Of a stretch of DNA of 64,000 nt, positions 26,378 to 35,440 are shown one piece after another. A program made the translations under genes and the position numbers. Position 1 is the first letter of the stretch; the number at the start of each line of letters is the position of its first letter. The notes under the pieces are model-generated. The model had not been told where the DNA came from and searched no databases. It saw only the letters and a list, made by a program, of their open reading frames with translations. Source of the stretch: an uncultured Fibrobacter sp. (GTDB taxonomy: Bacteria; Fibrobacterota; Fibrobacteria; Fibrobacterales; Fibrobacteraceae); the NCBI RefSeq assembly GCF_900316465.1, contig NZ_ONDD01000015.1, forward strand, positions 1-64,000, read 5' to 3'.

Positions 26378-27928
26378 ATGGGAATTCGATTGGGAAAAAT
26401 TGGCTTGGTATCTTTGGCGGCAATCGCTTTGTGCGCCTGTGAAGATAGTTCGAGTAATGCAACTGAACCGGTGCCGGAAAAGATTGAAGGGGCTACTGAT
26501 GTTTCGTTGCCTAGTATTGATCTTGGCGATTATCTTTCTTCGTCCGCTTTAGCGTCGCTTTTGGAGGGCGATACACCGAATTCGTCTGCGATTGAACTTC
26601 CGCTTTCGTCTGAGTCGAATGCGCCGGAGTCTTCGGGGGCGGAGCAGCCGATTTCATCTGCTGAGATCGAAATGTCGTCGGGCGGGGTGATGCCGGGTTC
26701 TTCATCGACTGAAATGTCTTCAGGTGAGATGTTGCCGATATCGTCTTCGTCGAGAATTGTTCCTGATTTGTCTTCGGACTCGAGGCCGCCGCGTTCCTCG
26801 TCTTCCAAGATGGAACCGCCTCCGGAGTCTTCTTCTAGAATGGTGCCGCCCTCTTCTTCGAGCAATGGGCCTGCGCTTGACTTTAGCTTCTATAACGGTG
26901 CGGACATTTCGACGGTGCAGGAATACGAGCGCTGGGGTACCAAGTTCTACGATGTCGACGGCTCCGAAAAAGACATCTTTACGCTCCTGAAAGACCACGG
27001 ATTCAATGCGATTCGCTTGAAGACTTTTGTGAGTCCGAAGGCGCAGTACGGTTATGCGGCGTCGGGCTGCGATCATGATGCCGAAAGTTATGCCGACAAG
27101 GACCACATTATCGCTTACGCCCAAAAGATCAAGGCGGCGGGCATGGCCTTCTTGCTTGACATTCATTACAGCGACAACTGGGCTGATCCGGGCAAGCAGA
27201 TTATTCCTTCCCGCTGGCGCAACGTGAAAAGTTCCGATGCGATGGCGGATTCCGTATACAATTATACTTATGACTTGTTGAATTCCTTAAAGCAGGTGAA
27301 TGCGACACCGGAGATGGTGCAAATCGGTAACGAAACCACGCCGGGCATTTTGATTCATGTGCCGAACAGCAAAACAGACTGCTGGGGCAACGGGGTAGAC
27401 AAGGCATCTACTGCAATCAATGGTGATATGGGTACAAGTGCCGGCAAGGCCAATGCGGGCAAGTACTTTAAGGCGGGCATTCGCGCCGTCAAGGCGGTGT
27501 CGCAAAACATCAAGACGGTTCTTCATATCGAAAGCATCCGCAAAACAAACACGGTTAATTGGTGGATGGAAGAAATCTTCAAGAACCAGAAAATTCCTGC
27601 CGACGTGATGGGATTCTCGGCATACACTGCCTACGGTGATGACAAACCGGATAAATGGAATAGTTTGTTCAAAAGCTTGATTTCGACTTATCCGAATTTG
27701 GAATTCATCGTGGCCGAATACAACGGCGGTGAATCGGACAATACGTATTCTTACGATGGCTCACGCAAGAAGGCTGTCGATATGGTTCGCGGGCTAGATC
27801 GCTGGATTGGCGCCTTTTTCTGGGAACCTACTTTGAGTGGAGCCTGGGGGCCAGCGCTTTTTGACTGGGATGGCCCGAACATGAAGGCCAATAAGAAGGC
27901 TTTTGACGAGTACAAGGTGGAGTTTTAA
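26378..27928 (+). CDS. Lipoprotein endo-beta-1,4-galactanase, glycoside hydrolase family 53
   Basis: Product of 516 aa. Lipobox LCAC (Cys21) anchors it; ~140 residues of Ser/Pro/Glu-rich linker with repeated SSS blocks follow. The catalytic (beta/alpha)8 domain spans ~170-516: GADISTVQEYE, LLDIHYSDNWADPGKQ, acid/base Glu319 in QIGNETTPG and nucleophile Glu447 in IVAEYNGG, then FFWEP. GH53 enzymes cut beta-1,4-galactan side chains of pectin. The lipid anchor and linker suggest cell-surface display. Confidence 0.93.
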   Translation: MGIRLGKIGLVSLAAIALCACEDSSSNATEPVPEKIEGATDVSLPSIDLGDYLSSSALASLLEGDTPNSSAIELPLSSESNAPESSGAEQPISSAEIEMSSGGVMPGSSSTEMSSGEMLPISSSSRIVPDLSSDSRPPRSSSSKMEPPPESSSRMVPPSSSSNGPALDFSFYNGADISTVQEYERWGTKFYDVDGSEKDIFTLLKDHGFNAIRLKTFVSPKAQYGYAASGCDHDAESYADKDHIIAYAQKIKAAGMAFLLDIHYSDNWADPGKQIIPSRWRNVKSSDAMADSVYNYTYDLLNSLKQVNATPEMVQIGNETTPGILIHVPNSKTDCWGNGVDKASTAINGDMGTSAGKANAGKYFKAGIRAVKAVSQNIKTVLHIESIRKTNTVNWWMEEIFKNQKIPADVMGFSAYTAYGDDKPDKWNSLFKSLISTYPNLEFIVAEYNGGESDNTYSYDGSRKKAVDMVRGLDRWIGAFFWEPTLSGAWGPALFDWDGPNMKANKKAFDEYKVEF

Positions 27929-27951
27929 GCGACACCATTGAGCCTTTTTTC

Positions 27952-27957
27952 TAAATT
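27952..27957 (+). promoter_or_regulatory. Putative -10 of the chorismate mutase operon, leaderless configuration
   Basis: TAAATT with 6 nt (CAAAGT) to ATG 27964. Only 35 nt separate the GH53 stop from this start. Confidence 0.45.
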
Positions 27958-27963
27958 CAAAGT

Positions 27964-28227
27964 ATGAATATTGAAGACTGGCGCAACCGTATTGATGAAC
28001 TGAACGATGAACTGATTGCCCTTTTGAACAAGAGGGCGAGTTTCGCAGTGGAAATTGGTAAAATCAAGAAGCAAAAGGGACTCCCCGTGCTTGATGCTGC
28101 GCGCGAAGAGGCTGTTTTGAACGTGGTCGCCGAAAAAGCGAAAAAGGCGAATGGCCCCTTGCCTCCAGAATCGTTCAAGAACATTTTTAGAACCATTATT
28201 GACGAAACTTGCAAGGTAGAAGAATAA
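27964..28227 (+). CDS. Chorismate mutase, AroQ type
   Basis: Product of 87 aa, the size of a stand-alone AroQ helical chorismate mutase that makes prephenate. The N-terminal WRNRIDELNDELIALLNKRASFAVEIGKIK pattern carries the conserved Arg and Lys, followed by REEAVLNVV. It is the first gene of a tightly packed operon; its stop overlaps the tyrA start (TAATG). Confidence 0.92.
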   Translation: MNIEDWRNRIDELNDELIALLNKRASFAVEIGKIKKQKGLPVLDAAREEAVLNVVAEKAKKANGPLPPESFKNIFRTIIDETCKVEE

Positions 28228-29369
28228 TGCGGATTACCTTCGTTGGCTTTGGACTTTTGGCAAGTTCGGTAGCCGCTGCCATTAAGCAGGCAAAGTTGCC
28301 GACGGTGGTTCGTGCGGTGAGTAGCCCTGCAACGCTTGCCCGTGCAAAAGAACTGGGACTTGCCGATGAATTTTACGGCTACGACGAAATCAAGGACTGG
28401 GTTCCCGGTTCCGATGTGATTTTGCTTTGCGCCCCGATTCTCCATATTTTAAAAACCATCGAAAACTTGTCGCAGATGGATTTGTCGCTGCTGGAAGCTC
28501 AAAAGCAGATTCTGGTGAGCGATATCGGATCGACCAAGGTGGAAATTTGTAAGGCGGGTGCCAAGCTCCCGAAGCCGTTTGTGTTTGTGGGAAGCCACCC
28601 GATGGCGGGCTCCGAAAAGCGCACGCTTGAATACAACGATCCCTCGATTTTTGAAAATGCTTACTGGTTTGTGTGTCCGCCCGAAGGCGTAGATGAATCG
28701 GTGTACAAGCCGCTCTTGAACTTGATTTCGTTTGTGGGCGCAAATGCCGTGGTGTTCCCGCCGGAACATCATGACCGCACCATGGCTTGGGTATCGCACA
28801 TGCCGCAGATGCTTTCGTCAACGCTCGCGGCGAGTATGCCTGAACGCTTGGTAAAGCCCAACTACCAGCATTACGCTGGTCGCGCCTTTAGAGACATGAC
28901 GCGCATTGCCGCCTCTGGCTGGAACATGTGGCACGATATTGCCGTTACCAACCGCGACCAGACCGTGCTTGCGCTTAAAGAAGTGCGCGCCGGAATCGAC
29001 AAGACGGTGGAGGCCATGGAAAGCCTGAAGGTAGTTTGTGAAGGCAAGCCCGCGGGCGATGATTGCTCTGCTGCGTTGGAGACGGTTTTCAAGGCCGGTA
29101 ACGATGGCCGTGCAAGCTTGTTTGCTCCGGGCCGCAATGCCGCTGCCGCCTTCTCTGAAATTACGGTGCCCCTGAAAGATGTACCGGGTGCGCTGTTGCA
29201 GGTGTTGCAACCCCTAGCCGACAATAGTTTGAATATTCGCGATATAGAACTCATGAAGGTTCGCGAAAATATTGCAGGCACTTTGCTGCTTGCGTTTAAG
29301 ACCCCTGAAGAGGCCCGCCGTGCCATGCAGATTTTGTTGCAGCTTGGTTACGACGTAAAGGAACGCTAA
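28227..29369 (+). CDS. tyrA: Prephenate dehydrogenase with C-terminal ACT domain
   Basis: Product of 380 aa. The Rossmann NAD loop is GFGLLASS at the N-terminus; VSDIGSTK, FVGSHPMAGSEK and the PPEHHDRTMAWVSHMPQ block with a conserved His are typical. A C-terminal ACT-like domain (~300-380, VPLKDVPGALLQVLQPLADNS) suggests allosteric control by tyrosine. ATG 28227 overlaps the chorismate mutase stop, and its own stop overlaps the next ATG (TAATG). Confidence 0.94.
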   Translation: MRITFVGFGLLASSVAAAIKQAKLPTVVRAVSSPATLARAKELGLADEFYGYDEIKDWVPGSDVILLCAPILHILKTIENLSQMDLSLLEAQKQILVSDIGSTKVEICKAGAKLPKPFVFVGSHPMAGSEKRTLEYNDPSIFENAYWFVCPPEGVDESVYKPLLNLISFVGANAVVFPPEHHDRTMAWVSHMPQMLSSTLAASMPERLVKPNYQHYAGRAFRDMTRIAASGWNMWHDIAVTNRDQTVLALKEVRAGIDKTVEAMESLKVVCEGKPAGDDCSAALETVFKAGNDGRASLFAPGRNAAAAFSEITVPLKDVPGALLQVLQPLADNSLNIRDIELMKVRENIAGTLLLAFKTPEEARRAMQILLQLGYDVKER

Positions 29370-30745
29370 TGGAATTTGTTTTAAACCCCGACCGCGAACG
29401 CATGGAGCTTGCGCTGGTGATGGCGCTGCTTGTAAATGGTCGTACCGTTTTTGAAGATTTTTCTTTTGCCGCAGGTGTAGAACCTTTTGCCGAGGCCCTC
29501 AAGGAATTTGGCCTGAATTATATGCAGCAAGGTCACCAGCTGGTGCTTGAAGGCAAGGGCTTTCAGTACGCGCTTCCGAGCATGCTCCCGATGGATTTGG
29601 GTGAATCGCGCTGCGTGATGCTTTGGACGCTTGCTTCTAAAGATGTCGATCAGATTTATACTTTTGCCGCCGAAAATGACGAAGCGGGAATTGCCAAGGT
29701 CGCACAAGCCAAGGAACTTTTGCAGAAGTATTTCAAGGTAAAGCCTGTCGACGATGAACCGGCGAAGTTTACGTTTACTTTTGCGCCCGAAGAAGTGGCA
29801 ATTAAAAAGGATTCGCTCGGCAACGTGGCGACCGTGATGCGTAACCGCTTGCTTTTGCGTACGCTTATTCGCGGCGAATACCTGTCCTTCGAAGAAAAGG
29901 GCTCGGTACACGACCAGTGGACTAAAATGCTCATGTACTTTGGCGTGAATGTCAAGTACGAAAGCCGTGGCATGGAACAGTTGACCGAATTGGAACGCCG
30001 TATGATGATTGCGCGCGGCCAGAAGGTGGAACGTTCGCAGTTTACCGAAATTTCGGAAACCCAGGTGATTACAGGCCGCGACTACTACATTCCGGGCGAT
30101 GCGACTGAGGCGATGGCCTTTGTCTTGCTCACAACGATTGCGGGCATTCCGAAGAATACCGAAGTCTGCCTCAAGAATGTGGATTTGAACAGTTCCCGCG
30201 CAGGAGCCCTCACTTGCCTCAAGCGCATGGGCGGTAATTTCGAAACCGTAAGCCGCCGTGAACGTTTTGGCGATGTCTATGGCGATATCATGGTGTATCC
30301 GCTTGCTTCGGGCAAACGCTTGCAGGGTAGGCGTTTCTCGGAAGATACGATGGCGACCGGAATTGAGGAATTTCCGTTCTTGGCGGTGGCCGCTTGCTTT
30401 GCCGAAGGCGAAACGATTTTGCGCATTCCCAAGGAATTGCGCGCCGAAATGCGCCCGATTAACGAAGCGCTGGCCGAAAACCTGCGCAAGACAGGCGCCG
30501 AAGTGGGCGTCTACGATGACGGTCTTGTGATTCGCGGGCTTGAAACGATTGTGAACGGTAGCGATTTTGACGGCGGAGACGTGCCGCAGAATGGCCTTGC
30601 GCTTTCGGTGCTTTCGATTGCACTTGAAAACGACGAGCCTGTGGCCAATTCCGAACTTGTTGAAGGTACTTACCCAGGTGTCTTGCAGAAACTTGGACAG
30701 CTTTTGGAAATGGCAACGGCAAAGCCTGAAACGGAGGTGTCGTAG
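29369..30745 (+). CDS. Divergent EPSP-synthase-like protein, probably not a standard AroA
   Basis: Product of 458 aa with the two-domain layout of EPSP synthase: YYIPGDATEAMAFVLLTTIAG around 240 matches the family's VPGDISSA block, and EEFPFLAVAACFAEGETIL matches DEIPILAVAA. However, key substrate motifs are changed: the N-terminal LPGDKS loop reads LNPDRER, the GNSGT loop reads MDLGESRC, the SAQxKSAL block is absent, and the KESDR loop reads RAEMRPIN. Catalysis of the normal shikimate-3-phosphate plus PEP reaction is therefore doubtful. It is translationally coupled at both ends (TAATG with tyrA, TAGTG with nadK). A canonical aroA may lie elsewhere. Confidence 0.8.
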   Translation: MEFVLNPDRERMELALVMALLVNGRTVFEDFSFAAGVEPFAEALKEFGLNYMQQGHQLVLEGKGFQYALPSMLPMDLGESRCVMLWTLASKDVDQIYTFAAENDEAGIAKVAQAKELLQKYFKVKPVDDEPAKFTFTFAPEEVAIKKDSLGNVATVMRNRLLLRTLIRGEYLSFEEKGSVHDQWTKMLMYFGVNVKYESRGMEQLTELERRMMIARGQKVERSQFTEISETQVITGRDYYIPGDATEAMAFVLLTTIAGIPKNTEVCLKNVDLNSSRAGALTCLKRMGGNFETVSRRERFGDVYGDIMVYPLASGKRLQGRRFSEDTMATGIEEFPFLAVAACFAEGETILRIPKELRAEMRPINEALAENLRKTGAEVGVYDDGLVIRGLETIVNGSDFDGGDVPQNGLALSVLSIALENDEPVANSELVEGTYPGVLQKLGQLLEMATAKPETEVS

Positions 30746-31641
30746 TGAACAAGGTCAAAAAATTCCAATTCCGCACGATTGGTATCGTGGGCTGGAAAGA
30801 CAAGAATCCGGATTTGACGCTTGCGCTCGACGTGATTTCGAAATGGGCGGTCGAGCATCCTCAGGTAACGTTCTGCGTGCTGAATAACCTGAAGGATCTG
30901 GTGCGCAAGCCCATCAAGATTGTCAAGGAAAGCGAACTTTGCAAGTCCGACTTGTTGCTTGCTATTGGCGGCGACGGCACTGTGCTTTCGGCGGCGCACA
31001 TGGCGCTCGGGCACGACACGCCCATTCTGGGCGTGAACGCGGGTCGAGTCGGGTTCTTGGCCGAGACTCGTGTTGAAGGCCTTTCGCAGACTTTGGATAG
31101 CTTGCTTGCTGGCGACTTTTCGACCCGCGAGCGCATGATGATTGACGCGGTAGTTTACCACGGTAAAAAGCAGATTGCCAAGCAGACGGTGCTAAACGAG
31201 GTGCACGTTCGTGCGCACGCGCCCGAGCGCATGGTGAATGTGAGCGTGACTTACAATGGAACTGCTCTGACGGATTACTGGGCCGATTCCGTGCTCGTTT
31301 CGACTCCGACTGGCTCTACTGCCTACAACCTGGCGGCTGGTGGCCCGATCATTCACCCGGCAACGCCTGCAGTGGTGTTGACTCCGGTGGCAGCGAGCAG
31401 CCTTTCGGTGCGCCCGCTGGTGCTTTCGCTTTCGTCCAAGAAACTTCAGATGAAGTCGGCTGTCGATGGCCCGCTTGACCTGGTGTTCGATGGCCGTACC
31501 ACGATTGTCTTGAAACCGAACGATGTGTTGACTCTTGCTGAAAGCAAGTCGGTGACGACGTTTATTCGCTTGCGCCATACGGGTTTTGTGGGCGCGCTTC
31601 GCGAAAAGCTTGGTTGGACGGGAAAACCGAGGCAGGTATAA
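30745..31641 (+). CDS. nadK: NAD kinase
   Basis: Product of 298 aa that makes NADP. GGDGT (LLLAIGGDGTVLSAAH), GRVGFLAE, LNEVHVRAHAPERMV and STPTGSTAYNLAAGGPIIHP are the family signatures. GTG 30745 overlaps the preceding stop codon (TAGTG), so translation is coupled. Confidence 0.96.
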   Translation: MNKVKKFQFRTIGIVGWKDKNPDLTLALDVISKWAVEHPQVTFCVLNNLKDLVRKPIKIVKESELCKSDLLLAIGGDGTVLSAAHMALGHDTPILGVNAGRVGFLAETRVEGLSQTLDSLLAGDFSTRERMMIDAVVYHGKKQIAKQTVLNEVHVRAHAPERMVNVSVTYNGTALTDYWADSVLVSTPTGSTAYNLAAGGPIIHPATPAVVLTPVAASSLSVRPLVLSLSSKKLQMKSAVDGPLDLVFDGRTTIVLKPNDVLTLAESKSVTTFIRLRHTGFVGALREKLGWTGKPRQV

Positions 31642-31642
31642 G

Positions 31643-32488
31643 ATGAAGAAATCTTTTGAATGGATTTTGGCGTTTGCAGTTGCGGGTCTGCTTTCGTTAG
31701 CAGGTTGCGCGGGCAGTCAGGGTGGCGACGACGCTTCGGGCGATGCGAGCATGAAGGATGCTCCGTGCCAGGAATGCGGAACCCGCGGCGATATCGAGCT
31801 CAAGATTTCAAACGAAAAGACCTACCGCGAATGGAACAAGAAGGCCTACAGCCGCATGGATTCGACGGCGGTGTGGGGCGTGTTCCCGGCGCTTTCGGTC
31901 AAGGCTGACCGCCCCGAAATATGCAAGTTCTGCCACAGCTACAGTGCGGACGCCTTGGATTTTGACCTGGCCCGCGTCGAAGATTCCCTGATGGTCAAGG
32001 CATTCCCCAAGATGCGTCGCGAACTCATGCTCCCGGGCATGCGCCTGCCCGATGCGGATTCTGCCTACGTCGATAGCCTTTCCAAGCTGCTTTTGAATTC
32101 GGTCTTTGCCGACGGTAAAAAGTTGAGCGATATGAGCCCGTGGCTGGACCGCGACGGGGTAGAGCAGGATATTTCCCGCGAACTTTCAAAGGATTTCAAG
32201 AACTTGCTGAATGCTTTAGCTAGCCGCTACGAACTGCGCTATGTGTCCATTCCGGTAGTGCTGAATGTGCGCATGGATACTGACCTCGGCAAGAGTGGAG
32301 GCTATACCTGGCAAACTCTTTGGACGCTTTGGGATGCCCGCTACGGGGAACTTGTGTTCCTCGTGTATTCGGAATTTACCGCTGCGACCACGAGCCGCGT
32401 GGCGCCTGAAAAAGAATGGGCGGAACCTTTCGCGTCCCGCCTCTGGAAAATGCTTTCGACTGACTTAAGCAAACTCGAAAATCACTAA
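31643..32488 (+). CDS. Lipoprotein with a CxxCH motif, unknown function
   Basis: Product of 281 aa. Lipobox LAGC (Cys22). The mature N-terminus has CQEC (42-45), and CKFCH (94-98) fits the CxxCH heme c attachment pattern; a single such motif can be chance. The rest is mixed helix/strand with no family recognised. ATG 31643 lies one base after the nadK stop, so it closes the aromatic/nadK operon. The motif is notable because a CcsBA heme-attachment protein is encoded at 12867-14924. Confidence 0.8.
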   Translation: MKKSFEWILAFAVAGLLSLAGCAGSQGGDDASGDASMKDAPCQECGTRGDIELKISNEKTYREWNKKAYSRMDSTAVWGVFPALSVKADRPEICKFCHSYSADALDFDLARVEDSLMVKAFPKMRRELMLPGMRLPDADSAYVDSLSKLLLNSVFADGKKLSDMSPWLDRDGVEQDISRELSKDFKNLLNALASRYELRYVSIPVVLNVRMDTDLGKSGGYTWQTLWTLWDARYGELVFLVYSEFTAATTSRVAPEKEWAEPFASRLWKMLSTDLSKLENH

Positions 32489-32492
32489 AGCA

Positions 32493-32520
32493 AAAGCCCG
32501 GTTGACCGGGCTTTACTTTT
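32493..32520 (+). terminator. Terminator at the end of the chorismate mutase-nadK operon
   Basis: A perfect 9-bp stem AAAGCCCGG / CCGGGCTTT with a TTGA loop and a T-rich tail; it lies between two converging genes and may serve both. Confidence 0.88.
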
Positions 32521-33883
32521 ATTTTTTCTTCTTTTTCTTCTTGTCCTTGGGCGGTGTGTAGTTGGAACCTACGGCGCCGCCATTGTTTTGCTTGCGGGCC
32601 ATGTCGCCGACCTTCTTGAACATTTCCTTCATGGTTTCGTACTGCTTGAGCACGGCGTTCACGCGACCGATTTCGGTGCCGGAACCCTTGGCTACGCGTG
32701 CCTTGCGGCTGCCGTCCAGAATCTGCGGTTTCTTGCGTTCTTTGGGTGTCATGGAGCTGAGCACGGCTTCCACGTAAACCAGTTCCTTTTCGTCAATCTG
32801 GTCGATGGGGAGCTTGTTCAGGCCCGGAATCAAGCTCAGAATGTCCTTGATGCGGCCGAGCTTCTTGATGGTGCGCAACTGGTTCAAGAAATCGTTCAGG
32901 TCGAAGGTGTTGTTGAGAATCTTCTTCTTCAGGTCCTTGGCGTCTTTTTCGTCGATGACCTGCTGGGCTTTTTCCACGAGGCTCACCACGTCGCCCATGC
33001 CGAGGATTCGGCTGGCCATACGGTCGGGGTGGAACAGTTCAATTTCGGGGAGCTTTTCGCCGACACCGATAAAGCAGATGGGTACCCCCGTCATCTTCTT
33101 GATGCTGAGCGCTGCACCGCCACGGGTGTCACCGTCCATCTTCGAAAGGCAAACGCCCGTAAAGTTCAGACGGTTCCAGAAGGTTTCTGCCACATTCACC
33201 GCTTCCTGGCCGATCATGGCGTCGGCCACGAACAGAATTTCGTCCGGGTGAACGGCGTCGCGGGCCTTTTCCAGTTCCTGCATCAACTCTTCGTCGATCT
33301 GCAGGCGGCCTGCGGTATCGTAAATCACTAAGTCAAAGCCGTTGTCCTTGGCGTACTGGTAACCGTGCTTGATGATTTCGACCGGATTGCCCTGGCCTTC
33401 GTCGTAAACGGGAATGCCGATGGACTTGCCGAGCACTTGCAACTGCTTGATAGCGGCGGGGCGGTAAACGTCGGCGGCCACCAAAAGCGGCTTGCGCTTC
33501 TTTTTGCTGCGCATCCAGAGGGCGATTTTGCCAGCGAAGGTCGTCTTACCGGAACCCTGCAGGCCAACCATCATGATGCCGACCGGAGCCGGAGCGGAAA
33601 GGTTGATTTCCTTGGTTTCGCCACCCATCACGGCCACAAGTTCGTCGTGGATGATTTTCACAATCTGCTGACCGGGAGTCACCGAGGAAAGCACTTCGGA
33701 GCCCATGGCCTTTTCTTTAACGGCCTTAACGAAGTCGCGGGTCACGTTGAAGTTCACGTCGGCTTCGAGGAATGCACGGCGCACTTCGCGCAGCGATTCG
33801 GCGACGTTTTCTTCGGTGAGCTTGCCCTGCCCGCGCAGGTTCTTGAGAGTAGATTCTAGAGAGTCAGTCAGCTGTGAAAACAT
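32519..33883 (-). CDS. ffh: Signal recognition particle protein Ffh (SRP54)
   Basis: Product of 454 aa. NG domain: GLQGSGKTTFAGKIA (P-loop), the AADVYRPAA block, IYDTAGRLQ and LSKMDGDTRGGAALS. The C-terminal M domain is Met-rich with FNDFLNQL-like and GLNKLPIDQ segments; it ends in a run of lysines. Delivers nascent membrane proteins with SRP RNA and FtsY. A TATATT lies 9 nt before ATG; there is no clear Shine-Dalgarno. Confidence 0.97.
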   Translation of the reverse strand: MFSQLTDSLESTLKNLRGQGKLTEENVAESLREVRRAFLEADVNFNVTRDFVKAVKEKAMGSEVLSSVTPGQQIVKIIHDELVAVMGGETKEINLSAPAPVGIMMVGLQGSGKTTFAGKIALWMRSKKKRKPLLVAADVYRPAAIKQLQVLGKSIGIPVYDEGQGNPVEIIKHGYQYAKDNGFDLVIYDTAGRLQIDEELMQELEKARDAVHPDEILFVADAMIGQEAVNVAETFWNRLNFTGVCLSKMDGDTRGGAALSIKKMTGVPICFIGVGEKLPEIELFHPDRMASRILGMGDVVSLVEKAQQVIDEKDAKDLKKKILNNTFDLNDFLNQLRTIKKLGRIKDILSLIPGLNKLPIDQIDEKELVYVEAVLSSMTPKERKKPQILDGSRKARVAKGSGTEIGRVNAVLKQYETMKEMFKKVGDMARKQNNGGAVGSNYTPPKDKKKKKKK

Positions 33884-34010
33884 AGTGGGTCAAATATAGT
33901 AATTTCTTGCTTGGACTTTGAATTTGAGGTAAGCCGTTTGCTCACGATAAAATGAACTTGTTATAGAAAAAAGCTATCAATTGCCATGAAAAAATAGTAT
34001 TGGACGTAAA

Positions 34011-34061
34011 CCTCCGTAAAATCTAATATTGAGCCCGATTTAAAACGAATACAAACGGAGG
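34011..34061 (+). promoter_or_regulatory. Inverted repeat that could mask the ribosome binding site of the 34067 gene
   Basis: CCTCCGT (34011-34017) is the exact reverse complement of ACGGAGG (34055-34061), the Shine-Dalgarno of the next gene. A 7-bp stem with a 37-nt loop would hide the ribosome site. The rest of the 183-nt gap (33884-34066) has no ORF. Confidence 0.4.
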
Positions 34062-34066
34062 CTTCA

Positions 34067-35407
34067 ATGACAATTCATAATAATTTCGCTTTATTCTCGG
34101 CAGCAATTCTTGCTTCTACACTTTTCTTTGCCGCTTGCTCTGATGACTCAAGTAGCGCCCCCGAAGAAAAATCTTCTCACGAAGAAGAAACTTCCCACGA
34201 AGAGCACCATGGCCATCACATGGAAGAACCTAGCGCCGGTGACCTGACGCTTGGAGATGAAGATATTCAAGATGGATTCATTTTCTTGCAAGATACAACA
34301 ATCAATGGGGTGCTGACGGTTTCTACGACAACACCAGGTGCAACGGTCCTAAAGAATGTCAAGGTGACCGGAAATTTGCTCATCAAGCGTTCTGGCCGTG
34401 TCGATTTTTCTGGAAGTGCCGATGTTGTTCATGTGGGGAGCAGTAATACGGATGTCTATGCCTTTGAAGATGAAGCTCAGGTGAACGGGCATCATTTTAT
34501 GGGCAAGAACAATACCTTTACGACAAAGAGCTTTGCCGAGTACCAGAATGTCGATTGGACAGAAAAATCGGTTGACCTTGAAACGGGAATACATTTGGCC
34601 TATACAGTGACGGGTGATGAAAAGGGAACTCCGGTCGTATTGATTCACGGACTTACCGATGGTCGAGTTTCTTGGTCGCAGGTGGCACCGTCGCTTGCCC
34701 AAAAAGGCTATCGCGTTTATGTACCCGAATACCGCGGTAACGGAAAAACGGACAAGCCGATTGATGAATCTTCGTATTCTGTCGCTGAACTTGCAAGCGA
34801 TATAGCAGCCTTTGTCGAAAAACTTGGCCTGAAAAAAGTTCACATTGTGGGTCATTCGCTTGGAGCCTTTATTGCTCAGGAATTATCCATCACGAACGCA
34901 GAAATTGTTTCTTCAATCACCTTGATTGGCTCGGGCGCTTCGGTCGACAAGAAAAATGCCACGCTGGATTGGCTTGTGAACGGTACCGACGATGAATCGT
35001 TCGATGGCATTTATGCATACGATTCGACCCAGAAACTCCCTGAAAGCTTTATTCAGGCGTGGGGCTACAGCACGAATCCGGATAAGGATTTTCAGGCCGC
35101 CAATCTGGAACACTTGAAACAAGTGCCTTACTATGTGTGGAAATACTTGGTCAAGAATCTTTTGAAAATTGATAATACCAAGCGCCTTTCTTCGATTGCG
35201 ACGGATGTTCAAATCATATGGGGTACTAAAGATGCCTTGTTCGACAGCGAATCTCAGAAGACTTTGCAAAAGGGACTTTCTAAGGCAAAAAGTGTTGTCT
35301 TCCACGAAGTCGAAGGTGCCGATCACAATACCCATTGGGGCTCTGCCGAAGACGTGAAAACGGTAACGGGTTATATCGACGAATTTATTAAGAGTTTGAA
35401 AAAGTAA
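34067..35407 (+). CDS. Lipoprotein with His-rich stretch, predicted beta-solenoid and alpha/beta hydrolase domain
   Basis: Product of 446 aa. Lipobox FAAC (Cys24). Residues 37-54 are His/Glu-rich (seven His), a likely metal-binding or flexible segment. Residues ~60-155 repeat short V/L-x-V strands (GVLTVSTTT, VLKNVKVTGNLLIKRSG) that look like a beta-solenoid. Residues ~165-446 form an alpha/beta hydrolase with HGLTDGR, nucleophile Ser264 in VGHSLGAF, a later Asp in WGTKDALF and His in GADHNTHW. Substrate unknown. It heads a cluster with a barrel protein, a mini binding-protein lobe and a MATE transporter. Confidence 0.82.
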   Translation: MTIHNNFALFSAAILASTLFFAACSDDSSSAPEEKSSHEEETSHEEHHGHHMEEPSAGDLTLGDEDIQDGFIFLQDTTINGVLTVSTTTPGATVLKNVKVTGNLLIKRSGRVDFSGSADVVHVGSSNTDVYAFEDEAQVNGHHFMGKNNTFTTKSFAEYQNVDWTEKSVDLETGIHLAYTVTGDEKGTPVVLIHGLTDGRVSWSQVAPSLAQKGYRVYVPEYRGNGKTDKPIDESSYSVAELASDIAAFVEKLGLKKVHIVGHSLGAFIAQELSITNAEIVSSITLIGSGASVDKKNATLDWLVNGTDDESFDGIYAYDSTQKLPESFIQAWGYSTNPDKDFQAANLEHLKQVPYYVWKYLVKNLLKIDNTKRLSSIATDVQIIWGTKDALFDSESQKTLQKGLSKAKSVVFHEVEGADHNTHWGSAEDVKTVTGYIDEFIKSLKK

Positions 35408-35440
35408 CAAGTTGCGTTACGGGTGCCAGAATTTATTTGT

